NCBI RefSeq assembly: GCF_026625565.1
Contig: NZ_CP112998.1
Span: 6,422,501-6,486,500, forward strand
Direction of reading: 5' to 3'
Length of the DNA: 64,000 nt
DNA from: Dyadobacter pollutisoli
GTDB lineage: Bacteria; Bacteroidota; Bacteroidia; Cytophagales; Spirosomataceae
The notes under the pieces were generated by a model that saw nothing but the letters and a program-made list of their open reading frames with translations, was not told where the DNA came from and did not search any database. Made by a program: the position numbers and the translations under genes. Positions 44,315-52,189 of the stretch are shown here, piece by piece; position 1 is the stretch's first letter, and the number at the start of each line of letters is the position of its first letter.

Positions 44315-45247
44315 ATGAAAAGGGTTCAGTATTCTGGTTTCAATAAAAAGGTATTCAAAAGCTATCTGGTAGCAGTTGCGGCTGTGATGATGGCCATATC
44401 CAATGCATTTGCACAAAACAATATGCTCGTCTTTCAGTCAGATTTCGGCTTGAAAGATGGTGCCGTTTCGGCAATGAAAGGCGTGGCAATGGGAGTCTCG
44501 CCGGAACTCAGGATATTCGACGTGACCCATGAGATACCGGCTTACAATATTTGGGAGGCATCGTATCGATTGGTGCAAACCGCGCCCTACTGGCCAAAAG
44601 GCACCGTTTTTGTTTCCGTAGTAGATCCGGGAGTAGGTACTGAAAGAAAATCTGTGGTATTGCTGACCAAATCAGGGCACTACTTTGTCACGCCCGACAA
44701 TGGTACACTCACATTGGTAGCTGAACAGCTTGGTATAGAGGAGGTTCATGAAATAGATGAAGCGGTTAACAGACGTAAAAACTCGAACGAATCCTATACT
44801 TTTCACGGTCGCGATGTGTATGCGTTTACCGGAGCGCGGCTTGCTGCGAAGGTGATTTCCCTTTCTCAGGTAGGGCCGAAGTTGCCTGGCAAAATCGAAT
44901 CCATTGCCTATCAGAAGCCGTCTTTTGAAAATGGCGAAGTGTCAGGTGGAATCCCTATTTTGGACATTCAGTACGGTAATGTGTGGACTAATATTGACAA
45001 AGAGGTTTTCAATAAACTAAATGTCAAAATCGGGGATGACGTTCATGTGCAGGTTTTTCACCTGAAAAATAAAATTTACGAAGGCAAGGTGCGGTATGTA
45101 AACACCTTTGGAGAGGTAAAAGAAGGGGAGAATGTGGGCTACTTTAATAGCCTGCTCAATTTTTCTCTCGGAGTCAACATGGGAAGTTTCTCAGAGAAAT
45201 ATAAGGTTTTCAGTGGAAATGAATGGAGTATTGTTTTGACAAAATAG
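44315..45247 (+). CDS. Exported SAM hydroxide adenosyltransferase (DUF62/SalL-type) homologue
   Basis: Residues about 36-300 show the DUF62 fold and its motifs: FQSDFGLKDGAV (about 40-51), VSVVDPGVGTERKS (about 107-120), TPDNGTL (about 130-136) and FHGRDVYAFTGA (about 164-175). The family hydrolyses S-adenosylmethionine to adenosine and methionine. A Shine-Dalgarno AGAAAGGGG precedes the ATG. The first 34 residues are a basic start, a hydrophobic helix and an AFAQ end, i.e. a signal peptide, so the enzyme should be periplasmic. This is odd for a SAM-using enzyme. Confidence 0.85.
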   Translation: MKRVQYSGFNKKVFKSYLVAVAAVMMAISNAFAQNNMLVFQSDFGLKDGAVSAMKGVAMGVSPELRIFDVTHEIPAYNIWEASYRLVQTAPYWPKGTVFVSVVDPGVGTERKSVVLLTKSGHYFVTPDNGTLTLVAEQLGIEEVHEIDEAVNRRKNSNESYTFHGRDVYAFTGARLAAKVISLSQVGPKLPGKIESIAYQKPSFENGEVSGGIPILDIQYGNVWTNIDKEVFNKLNVKIGDDVHVQVFHLKNKIYEGKVRYVNTFGEVKEGENVGYFNSLLNFSLGVNMGSFSEKYKVFSGNEWSIVLTK

Positions 45248-45262
45248 CAAACAATACTCCAT
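45223..45262 (+). terminator. Bidirectional terminator overlapping a stop codon
   Basis: ATGGAGTATTGTTT (45223-45236) and AAACAATACTCCAT (45249-45262) form a 14-bp perfect stem. The loop holds the TAG stop of the SAM-hydroxide-adenosyltransferase homologue. On the minus strand it is 7 bp past the aldo/keto reductase stop. Confidence 0.7.
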
Positions 45263-45268
45263 CGTAAT

Positions 45269-46147
45269 CTATTGTTTCCCCACAACCTGATATATTTCGT
45301 ACCAGTCCTGGTGGCTTAGTTTGATATCAGATGCACTCGCGCCATTTCTGATCCGCGTTTCCGATAATGAGCCGATTATAGGCAATGTACCCAATTTCAT
45401 CAGCCAGGCGACAGCAGTCTGCTCGATATTAGCGTCATATTTTTTGCCAATTTCTTCCAGCTTGCTTCTTAGCCTCACAGCCTTTTCGTCGGTACCGTTC
45501 AGGATTTTTCCACCTGCGAGCGGCGCCCATGCCAGCGGTTTGCTGAAACTCTGTTTGATAAAATCGATCCGGCCATCCTCAATCGCCGAAGTGTTCATCA
45601 GGTTCAGCTCGATATGGTTGGTAACGATCGGGATTCTCAGATATGAAGCCAGTAGCTGATGCTGGAAAACTGTAAAGTTCGCCACACCGATATGCTTCGT
45701 TTTCCCTGCTTTCACGATTTCTGCCAGTGCAGTAGCAGTTTCTTCGGGATCAGACAGAAAATCGCTTTGGTGCAAAAGAAAAATATCCAGATGGTCGGTA
45801 TTGAGCCTTTTCAGCGAACCATTGATGCTATTCACAATGTGGTCCCTGGAAGTGTCATAATAAGTCAGGTACTTGTCATCAGACTTCCTGATACCGCATT
45901 TGCTGAACAGAACAATGTCCTCCCTCTTGAAAGACTTATTTTTAATGATCTTACCAAAATGTTCTTCAATGGTAAAATCCCCGTATACGTCGGCATGATC
46001 AAAAGTATTAATGCCCAGTTCGAGACATAAATTAACTGTTTTCTCAATCTGCGAAGTGGTAACCGCACCTTCGTCCGTCCATCTCCAGAAACCGTAAATC
46101 GCTTCTGATACTTTGGGCCCGGAATCACTAAGGCTAACTTTTTTCAT
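45269..46147 (-). CDS. Aldo/keto reductase
   Basis: NADPH-dependent reductase of a (beta/alpha)8 barrel. Catalytic Asp-Tyr-Lys-His positions are seen in part: FDHADVYGDF (Asp and Tyr, about 50-59), LFSKCGI (Lys) and DIFLLHQSD (His). The N-terminal IYGFWRW and C-terminal PIIGSLSETRI fit the YdhF-like subgroup. 292 residues. Substrate unknown. Confidence 0.93.
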   Translation of the reverse strand: MKKVSLSDSGPKVSEAIYGFWRWTDEGAVTTSQIEKTVNLCLELGINTFDHADVYGDFTIEEHFGKIIKNKSFKREDIVLFSKCGIRKSDDKYLTYYDTSRDHIVNSINGSLKRLNTDHLDIFLLHQSDFLSDPEETATALAEIVKAGKTKHIGVANFTVFQHQLLASYLRIPIVTNHIELNLMNTSAIEDGRIDFIKQSFSKPLAWAPLAGGKILNGTDEKAVRLRSKLEEIGKKYDANIEQTAVAWLMKLGTLPIIGSLSETRIRNGASASDIKLSHQDWYEIYQVVGKQ

Positions 46148-46179
46148 GCTGTGGCTGTTTGAATTCGGTGCAAAAATAT

Positions 46180-46536
46180 TTATTTATCTAATCGCTTATC
46201 TTTTACGATCAGATAAAAATCGTTTTCGAGTTCGAGATAGCCATAATCATAGACAAAATGATAGATACTGCCTTTCAGTGTCGGGCGGATACTCGTGATC
46301 AGGTTAAAGTCAAATCCTTTGCCAGCCAGGGCGATCTTGGTTGTCTTTGATTTCTCGTCGGGACAAAGTTCTTCCAGTATCCTGCGGTTTTTGCGGAGTT
46401 GATTGTTCATATTCCTTACAATGTTGTAGGAATCTGAATTCAGCCGGTTGTTGTAGCTGTTCCGGCACATATCCGAGCAGAATTTCTTATCTACCCTTCC
46501 CATCAGAGGTTTCCCGCATTCCAGGCAATTCTTCAT
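46180..46536 (-). CDS. Zinc-ribbon protein, function unknown
   Basis: The N-terminus has CLECGKPL...KFCSDMCRNSYNN, four Cys in a CxxC-x(n)-CxxxC arrangement (residues about 4-24) that should bind Zn. After a basic helix, the C-terminal half is a small domain with IRPTLKGSIYHFVYDYGY and LVKDKR-type strands. The 118-residue family is common in Bacteroidota, without a known role. It is divergent from ssb. Confidence 0.78.
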   Translation of the reverse strand: MKNCLECGKPLMGRVDKKFCSDMCRNSYNNRLNSDSYNIVRNMNNQLRKNRRILEELCPDEKSKTTKIALAGKGFDFNLITSIRPTLKGSIYHFVYDYGYLELENDFYLIVKDKRLDK

Positions 46537-46648
46537 TCTATGTTTGATTTAGCTCAAATCCGTGATTAGCGAACCTGATTCAGTGTGTATATGAACTCGT
46601 TGCGCAATATAGCAAAATTCATTTGTAGGTGATGCAAAAGCAATTTTC

Positions 46649-46675
46649 CGTTTGCAAGCGGTTGTAAACGTTTTT
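46649..46675 (+). promoter_or_regulatory. Imperfect palindrome with T-run upstream of ssb
   Basis: CGTTTGCAA (46649-46657) and TTGTAAACG (46662-46670) pair with one mismatch around GCGG, followed by TTTTT. It looks like a terminator, but no plus-strand gene ends before it. It lies 116 bp upstream of the ssb ATG and could be an attenuator or an operator for the divergent genes. Confidence 0.45.
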
Positions 46676-46790
46676 ATATGACTGTAAGTGGTAAATAACC
46701 GAATTACATTTTGTCGATCCTGCACATTTGCAATGTCGTTTCTGATGAGCGACTCAAATAAAATCATTCATCATTTAACTATTGAAGAAC

Positions 46791-47132
46791 ATGAACTCAG
46801 TTAAATTAATCGGCAATGTAGGACGTGATATCAGCGTAAAAGAATTCGATGGGGGTAGAGTGGTCAGCTTCTCGCTGGCAACCAATGAGACGTATATCAA
46901 TAAGAACAAGGAAGAAGTCAAAAATACGCATTGGCATACCATAGTGGCTTGGGGACAACTTGCGCAGCGCTGCGAAACATTGGTTGAAAAGGGGAAAATG
47001 GTGTCCGTGGAAGGTCGCCTTAATTACCGCCAGTTCCAGAATAAAGAGAATCAAACGGTTCGGGTCGCCGAGGTCGTGGCTTTTAAAGTCGAGGAGGTTA
47101 TCAAAAACCAGGAGGCAAATGTATTACAGTAA
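46791..47132 (+). CDS. ssb: Short single-stranded DNA-binding protein
   Basis: OB-fold SSB: MNSVKLIGNVGRDIS at the start, SFSLATNE, WHTIVAWGQLAQRC (about 48-61) and VEGRLNYRQFQ (about 74-84). Start ATG 46791 is preferred over a TTG three codons earlier. The protein has only 113 residues and ends IKNQEANVLQ, lacking the usual disordered linker and acidic DDDIPF tip that recruits repair proteins. It is therefore probably an accessory SSB paralogue rather than the main replication one. Confidence 0.92.
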   Translation: MNSVKLIGNVGRDISVKEFDGGRVVSFSLATNETYINKNKEEVKNTHWHTIVAWGQLAQRCETLVEKGKMVSVEGRLNYRQFQNKENQTVRVAEVVAFKVEEVIKNQEANVLQ

Positions 47133-47182
47133 TGTTTCGTGATACATTTGAAGGCCTGCCTGCAAATTGCGGATTAGTATTG

Positions 47183-47233
47183 CCTGGTCTCTATCATCTT
47201 GCCTTGATCAGAGAGAAGATTATAGAGACCAGG
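47183..47233. terminator. Stem-loop between ssb and the xylulokinase gene
   Basis: CCTGGTCTCTAT (47183-47194) and ATAGAGACCAGG (47222-47233) are perfect 12-bp arms; a second short helix (ATCTT/AAGAT) can extend the stem after one mismatch. No long T-run follows. It lies in the 107 bp between two convergent genes and is probably a shared terminator. Confidence 0.6.
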
Positions 47234-47239
47234 AGTACT

Positions 47240-48724
47240 TTATAGACTTTTTTCGAGGGCAAGTTTCCAGTTGCCGTATGCTTCTTTTGTTGCTTCTGTC
47301 ACGCTGGCATCAGGCTCGATGGTTCTAAGGGCTGTCAGTCCCACGAACGCTTCCTGACGGGTCTTATAATAACCAAGACCGAAGCCAGCGGCGCGCGCTG
47401 CTCCCTGTGCTCCATCGGTATTATAAAGTTCGACGGTAGCGCCTGAGACATTTGCAAATGTCTCCCGGAAAACAGGGCTCAGGAACATGTTGGCTTCTCC
47501 GGCACGGATATTTTTCAGTGAAACTCCAACCGTTTCCATGATTTCCATTCCGTAGTACAACGCAAAAACAATACCTTCCTGCGATGCCCGTGTGTAATGA
47601 TTGAGGCCGTGTCTGCTAAACTGAAGCCCTTTGAATGTGCTTCCCGGATCTTGGTTTTCCAGCATTCGCTCGGCACCGTTACCAAATGGAAGACAGAATA
47701 GCCCGTCTGAGCCAACAGGTGCTTTTGCAGCGAGAGCGTTCATTTCAGGGTAGGATATATTGCCCTGGAAAAGTGAATTGCGAAGCCAGCCATTCAGGCT
47801 ACCGGTTCCGTTGACGCAGAGCAACACGCCGTAACGTGACGATTTTGCGATAGGGTTAACATGGAGGAATGTGTTAACTCTTGATTTTGGGTCAAATTTG
47901 ATCTGATCGCTAACCCCGTAGACTACGCCGGATGTGCCTGCGGTCGCGGCCACTTCGCCAGGTTCAAGCACATTCAGTGAGAATGCATTATTAGGCTGAT
48001 CACCTGCACGGTAAGTAACCGGGATTCCGGCGCTAAGGCCTAATTCAGCAGCGGCAGAAGCAGAAACTTTACCTTGCTCAGCAAAAGTTGGAAGCACGGC
48101 AGGGAGTATTTCCTGATCAAAACCGAAGTAGTCGAAAAGGAAATCAGCAGGGCGTTCATTGACAAAATCCCAGAAGATACCTTCGGACAACCCCGATGGA
48201 GTGGTTACAATTTCGCCGGTCATTCGGGCAGCGAGATAATCTCCTGGAAGCATGAATTTGTGAACTTTTGCGTATACCTCCGGTTCGTTTTGTTTTACCC
48301 AACCCAGTTTGGAAGCGGTAAAATTACCTGGGGAATTGAGCAGGTGAGGCAGTACATATTCCTCTCCCAATGAATCCATTGCTTTGTTACCGACCTCTAC
48401 GGCGCGGCTGTCACACCAGATGATGGATGGTCGCAACACATTCATGTCTTTATCAACAACAACCAATCCATGCATTTGATATGAAATCCCGATAGCACCA
48501 ACTTCCTCAGGGGAAATTCCAGCGGTTTTGATGACAGCCTGCGAAGCGAGGCACGCATTTTCCCACCACATTTCCGGCTGCTGCTCCGCAAAGCCAGGCT
48601 TTGGTGCGGCAATGGTCATTTCCCGTTCAGGATAAAATGCTGAGGCAGCGACGGCCCCCGAATCTGCGTGAATCAAACATGCTTTGACGGATGAACTGCC
48701 TAAATCGAATCCAAGGAAATACAT
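47240..48724 (-). CDS. xylB: Xylulokinase (FGGY-family carbohydrate kinase)
   Basis: Phosphorylates D-xylulose to xylulose 5-phosphate, which enters the pentose-phosphate pathway. ATPase-like domains start with FLGFDLGSSSVKACLI (about 3-18); the sugar site has SYQMHG (about 78-83) and IWCDSRA; the C-terminal half has AGTSGVVYG and CVNGTGSLNGWLR. Start ATG 48724 (MYFLGFDLGS) is clear; the frame extends 21 codons further upstream without meaning. 494 residues. No xylA or xylose transporter lies beside it. A palindrome at 48821-48843 may be its operator. Confidence 0.9.
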   Translation of the reverse strand: MYFLGFDLGSSSVKACLIHADSGAVAASAFYPEREMTIAAPKPGFAEQQPEMWWENACLASQAVIKTAGISPEEVGAIGISYQMHGLVVVDKDMNVLRPSIIWCDSRAVEVGNKAMDSLGEEYVLPHLLNSPGNFTASKLGWVKQNEPEVYAKVHKFMLPGDYLAARMTGEIVTTPSGLSEGIFWDFVNERPADFLFDYFGFDQEILPAVLPTFAEQGKVSASAAAELGLSAGIPVTYRAGDQPNNAFSLNVLEPGEVAATAGTSGVVYGVSDQIKFDPKSRVNTFLHVNPIAKSSRYGVLLCVNGTGSLNGWLRNSLFQGNISYPEMNALAAKAPVGSDGLFCLPFGNGAERMLENQDPGSTFKGLQFSRHGLNHYTRASQEGIVFALYYGMEIMETVGVSLKNIRAGEANMFLSPVFRETFANVSGATVELYNTDGAQGAARAAGFGLGYYKTRQEAFVGLTALRTIEPDASVTEATKEAYGNWKLALEKSL

Positions 48725-49037
48725 TTTGCTTTGTTTATTTTGATTGAAATGCTTTAACCGATTAAATATAAGTGCTAGGAAGTACAAAAATGTTCAAATA
48801 AATTTTAGAAAAGAAGTTTATTAAGTGTAATATTCACACTTAATGTAAACTCAGGAATTTACGTGATTTTGAACCAGTGGCTAAGAAAGAAGTTTTGTGT
48901 AGAAAAAATTCTGTATTTTGAGAAAGATATTGAATCTGTTGGAATCTATTTAAGGTCTAATTTGTGTTTAACTTGCGTCGCTTAAATGTCTCTACGGATA
49001 TTTAAGCCGGTATTAATGACATCCTTTATCAGGAACT
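48725..49037. promoter_or_regulatory. Divergent intergenic region of xylB and the M28 peptidase, with a palindrome
   Basis: 312 bp with no gene. TTAAGTGT (48821-48828) and ACACTTAA (48836-48843) form an interrupted palindrome with a 7-bp spacer, about 97 bp upstream of xylB. Toward the peptidase, CTAATTTG (near 48957) resembles a -7 box with one base missing. Nothing else stands out. Confidence 0.5.
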
Positions 49038-50501
49038 ATGAGAAAAGTTGTACAAGTTGTATTGATTGGTGGTTTTGTTGTTTTGTTTGCAGGATTTCGT
49101 GCTAATGACAAAAAATGGGAAAAGCCGTTTTCTCGTTTGGACAATGAGGTAAGGAAAAATAGTAGAGCCTATCAAACTCTAGGCGATGCTACAAAGTCAA
49201 TCGGGCACCGCTTAACGGGAAGTGTGAACGGTGAAAAAGCGGAAGAGTATGCTTTCAAACTGTTGAAAAGCTACGGTTTTACCGATGTGGTTTACCAGCC
49301 TTTTGAAGTGGAAGCCTGGATGCGTGATACCGTGACACTATCCATTGCACCAGGCAGCAGCGACAATTTCAGAGATGTCCCCGTTGTATCATTGGCGCAC
49401 TCGCCTGTCGAATCGAACCTGCAAGGGCAGATTGTAGATGTGGGCAATGGACTGGAAGAGGATTTTGAATTAATGAAAGAAAAGGTAAAGGGTAAAGTAG
49501 CCCTTGCCAATATAAATCTGGTCGGTGTTACCGGTAAGAAAAACCTTCACAGGTCGGAAAAAACGGCCCTTGCCATTAAGTACGGCGCTCGCGGCGTGAT
49601 TATGGTTAATGGTGCCCCGGGCAAGATATTGCTGACTGGAACGGCCTCGGTAACCGGCGCTATTATCTCCATTCCGGCTGTTTGTATTTCGAACGACAGT
49701 GGCAATGAAGTGAGAAAATGGATCAAGGAAGAAGGCCCATTGGAAGCGCATATTGATATGCACAATATCTCAAAACCGATCAAAGCAAGGAATGTTATTG
49801 CGACATTGAAAGGTAAATCAGACGAGAAAGTGATCATCGGGGGCCATTTGGATTCATGGGACCTTGCAACCGGTGCCATTGATAATGGAATCGGATCTTT
49901 TGCGGTGATGGATATTGCGAGAACGTTCAAGGCACTTAAACTTAAACCTGAGCGTACAATCCAGTTCGTCTTATTCATGGGAGAGGAGCAGGGCTTGCTA
50001 GGCTCAAAGCATTTTGTCAGTGAACTTAAAAAGTCTGGAAGTATTGACAAGATAGCCTATATGATGAACCTGGATATGACCAATGATCCCAAGGGCGTGA
50101 ATGCATTCGGAAGAGAGGAAATGAACGAGTTCTTCGCAGGGGTTGGGAATGCGATTCACCATGTGGACGAAACTTTTAAAAATGAAACTACCAATCGGGC
50201 AGGCCTTCACAGCGATCATCAGCCATTTATGTTGGAAGGCGTGCCCATAGCAGGTTTGTCGGGACATCTGGATCCCGGTGTTCTGCAATGCTACCACGCA
50301 GATTGCGACGATTTTAGTCTGGTCAACAAAGAGCAGTTTGAAAATACCGTTCGTATAGGGTCTATGTACTTATATGCGCTGGCCAATGCTGAGAATATTG
50401 CTGTAAAGAAACTTTCGGATCAGAAAACACGCGATTTCCTGATTTCACAGGGGCTGAAAGAAGAATTGGTGATTGGTCAGGAGTGGCGCTGGGAACAGTA
50501 A
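49038..50501 (+). CDS. Exported M28-family metallopeptidase with PA domain
   Basis: Signal peptide about 1-22. A PA-like insert (about 125-230) interrupts the zinc-peptidase domain. The co-catalytic zinc ligands are all visible: IIGGHLDSWD (His, Asp), GAIDNGIGS (Asp), FMGEEQGLLGS (Glu pair, about 315-325), NLDMTN (Asp) and GLHSDHQPF (His near 395). It should remove N-terminal amino acids or dipeptides in the periplasm. 487 residues. Stands alone between xylB and ispE. Confidence 0.93.
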   Translation: MRKVVQVVLIGGFVVLFAGFRANDKKWEKPFSRLDNEVRKNSRAYQTLGDATKSIGHRLTGSVNGEKAEEYAFKLLKSYGFTDVVYQPFEVEAWMRDTVTLSIAPGSSDNFRDVPVVSLAHSPVESNLQGQIVDVGNGLEEDFELMKEKVKGKVALANINLVGVTGKKNLHRSEKTALAIKYGARGVIMVNGAPGKILLTGTASVTGAIISIPAVCISNDSGNEVRKWIKEEGPLEAHIDMHNISKPIKARNVIATLKGKSDEKVIIGGHLDSWDLATGAIDNGIGSFAVMDIARTFKALKLKPERTIQFVLFMGEEQGLLGSKHFVSELKKSGSIDKIAYMMNLDMTNDPKGVNAFGREEMNEFFAGVGNAIHHVDETFKNETTNRAGLHSDHQPFMLEGVPIAGLSGHLDPGVLQCYHADCDDFSLVNKEQFENTVRIGSMYLYALANAENIAVKKLSDQKTRDFLISQGLKEELVIGQEWRWEQ

Positions 50502-50578
50502 CGAGTTAGTTTCCCGAAAGATAGGAAGTGACTCCGAGAGGTGCGTGTATCCCGGACAAGACTTAATAACAGTTTATA

Positions 50579-51388
50579 ATGCTTGTTTTTCCAAATGCTA
50601 AAATCAACCTGGGGCTTAACATCGTTGAAAAGCGTGTCGACGGCTTTCACAACATTGAGTCCTGCTTTTATCCTGTCGGATGGACAGATGCGCTGGAAAT
50701 AACGCCAGCAGGCCAGTTTACATTTCAGTCAGACGGAATTGCTATTCCAGGAAATGGGAATGACAACCTGTGCGCGAAAGCGTATCAAATGTTGGCTGTC
50801 GATTACGATTTACCTCCCGTGAAAATACATTTGTTGAAGGCGATACCCATAGGCGCTGGGTTGGGAGGAGGATCTGCCGATGCAGCTTTTACGATTAAAG
50901 CACTGAATCAGCAGTTTAATCTTCAAATTTCCCATGAAAAACAGCTCAGCTATGCACGTAGATTAGGGAGCGACTGTGCTTTTTTTATTCTCAACAAACC
51001 TGCTTATTGTTTTCATAGGGGAGATGAGTTCGAGGATGTGTCCCTTAGTCTGGCCGGGAAATGGATTGTAATGGTCAACCCAGGGGTACATATATCCACA
51101 GTCGAGGCGTATTCCGGAGTTCAGGCGAAACGAAGTGGCAAAGATTTGCGTACTGTTTTAAAGGAACCTGTTGCTTCCTGGCGCGATCAAATTAAAAATG
51201 ATTTCGAAGCAACACTTTTTGTAAAATACCCTCTATTAGAGACAATTAAAAACAATTTATACAACCTTGGAGCATTCTATGCTTCGATGAGTGGCTCGGG
51301 ATCAACGTTGTATGGGATTTTCGATGAGGAAAAAAATCTGAAAGAAAATTTCAGAAATTATAAAGTCTGGCAGGGTTTTCTGGACTAA
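50579..51388 (+). CDS. ispE: 4-diphosphocytidyl-2-C-methyl-D-erythritol kinase
   Basis: GHMP kinase of the methylerythritol-phosphate (non-mevalonate) isoprenoid pathway. N-terminal FPNAKINLGLNIVEKRVDGFHN (in two halves), ATP-binding IPIGAGLGGGSADAA (about 90-104) and a C-terminal SMSGSGSTLYGIF (about 235-247). 269 residues. It shows that the organism makes isoprenoids by the MEP route. No other isp genes nearby. Confidence 0.96.
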   Translation: MLVFPNAKINLGLNIVEKRVDGFHNIESCFYPVGWTDALEITPAGQFTFQSDGIAIPGNGNDNLCAKAYQMLAVDYDLPPVKIHLLKAIPIGAGLGGGSADAAFTIKALNQQFNLQISHEKQLSYARRLGSDCAFFILNKPAYCFHRGDEFEDVSLSLAGKWIVMVNPGVHISTVEAYSGVQAKRSGKDLRTVLKEPVASWRDQIKNDFEATLFVKYPLLETIKNNLYNLGAFYASMSGSGSTLYGIFDEEKNLKENFRNYKVWQGFLD

Positions 51389-51485
51389 ATTTAATGTTTC
51401 CGAATGTGCGTGAAGGTCGGAAATAGTCGTTATATTCACCTATTGCTTTTAATGCGCGTTTTTGATTAGAATTGAAGACAGGGAA

Positions 51486-52097
51486 ATGAGTCCAAAGCAT
51501 ACCACGAAATTAAAGGAAAATCCTTTTACCAAGCGACGTGAACCGTTAGGCTTCATGCTTTGGCTTGCCGTGGCCGGAAGCTCACTTCTTTTTACTTCCA
51601 TCTTCGTTATTTTTCTGGTGCGCACGCACAGAGAAACAGGACATTTGATTGCATTACCTGACATGTTCTGGCTGAGTACATTGGTTATTCTGTTTAGCAG
51701 CATCACTTTGCACGAGGCAAATCTGGCCTTTACAAATGAACGGTTTCTACATTACAGGGTGTTTCTGGGCGCAACGCTGCTGCTGGGTTTCATGTTCATC
51801 CTGCTACAAGCCGGCGGATGGATGGAAATGATCAATACCGGTATTTTCAGCGGGATTAATACTTCCGAGGGATTTATCTATTTGTTGACAGGCCTGCACT
51901 TACTGCACATTCTCGTAGGCGTTGGATACCTGATTTACCTTTTCAGAAAGGCCGTCAGGAACAGGACATATGTTGATTCTTTTGTTTACAGTGTTAACCC
52001 GCCTAATCGGCTTCGGATCAAGCTTTTCACCCGTTACTGGCATTTTACCGGCGCGCTCTGGCTGGTAGTTTTTGTCTTCCTGATACTACTCTACTAG
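51486..52097 (+). CDS. Heme-copper oxidase subunit III-like membrane protein, stand-alone
   Basis: About five transmembrane helices (near 28-48, 59-76, 90-112, 131-152 and 180-200) without the two extra helices of the seven-helix form. The signature positions are GLHLLHILVGVGYL (about 138-151) and the final RYWHFTGALWLVVFVFL (about 183-199). Family: cytochrome c oxidase subunit III/CtaE or NorE-type. Subunits I and II are not in the window, so its partner is elsewhere. Start ATG 51486 follows an upstream in-frame TTG. Confidence 0.85.
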   Translation: MSPKHTTKLKENPFTKRREPLGFMLWLAVAGSSLLFTSIFVIFLVRTHRETGHLIALPDMFWLSTLVILFSSITLHEANLAFTNERFLHYRVFLGATLLLGFMFILLQAGGWMEMINTGIFSGINTSEGFIYLLTGLHLLHILVGVGYLIYLFRKAVRNRTYVDSFVYSVNPPNRLRIKLFTRYWHFTGALWLVVFVFLILLY

Positions 52098-52189
52098 TCA
52101 AACTTTACTTGTGAACAGCTCATCATTGAAATGTTTACAAATCAGTTTTTGACTTTCAGCAGGATTTCTTCGAATGTTTTCGGAAGCGG

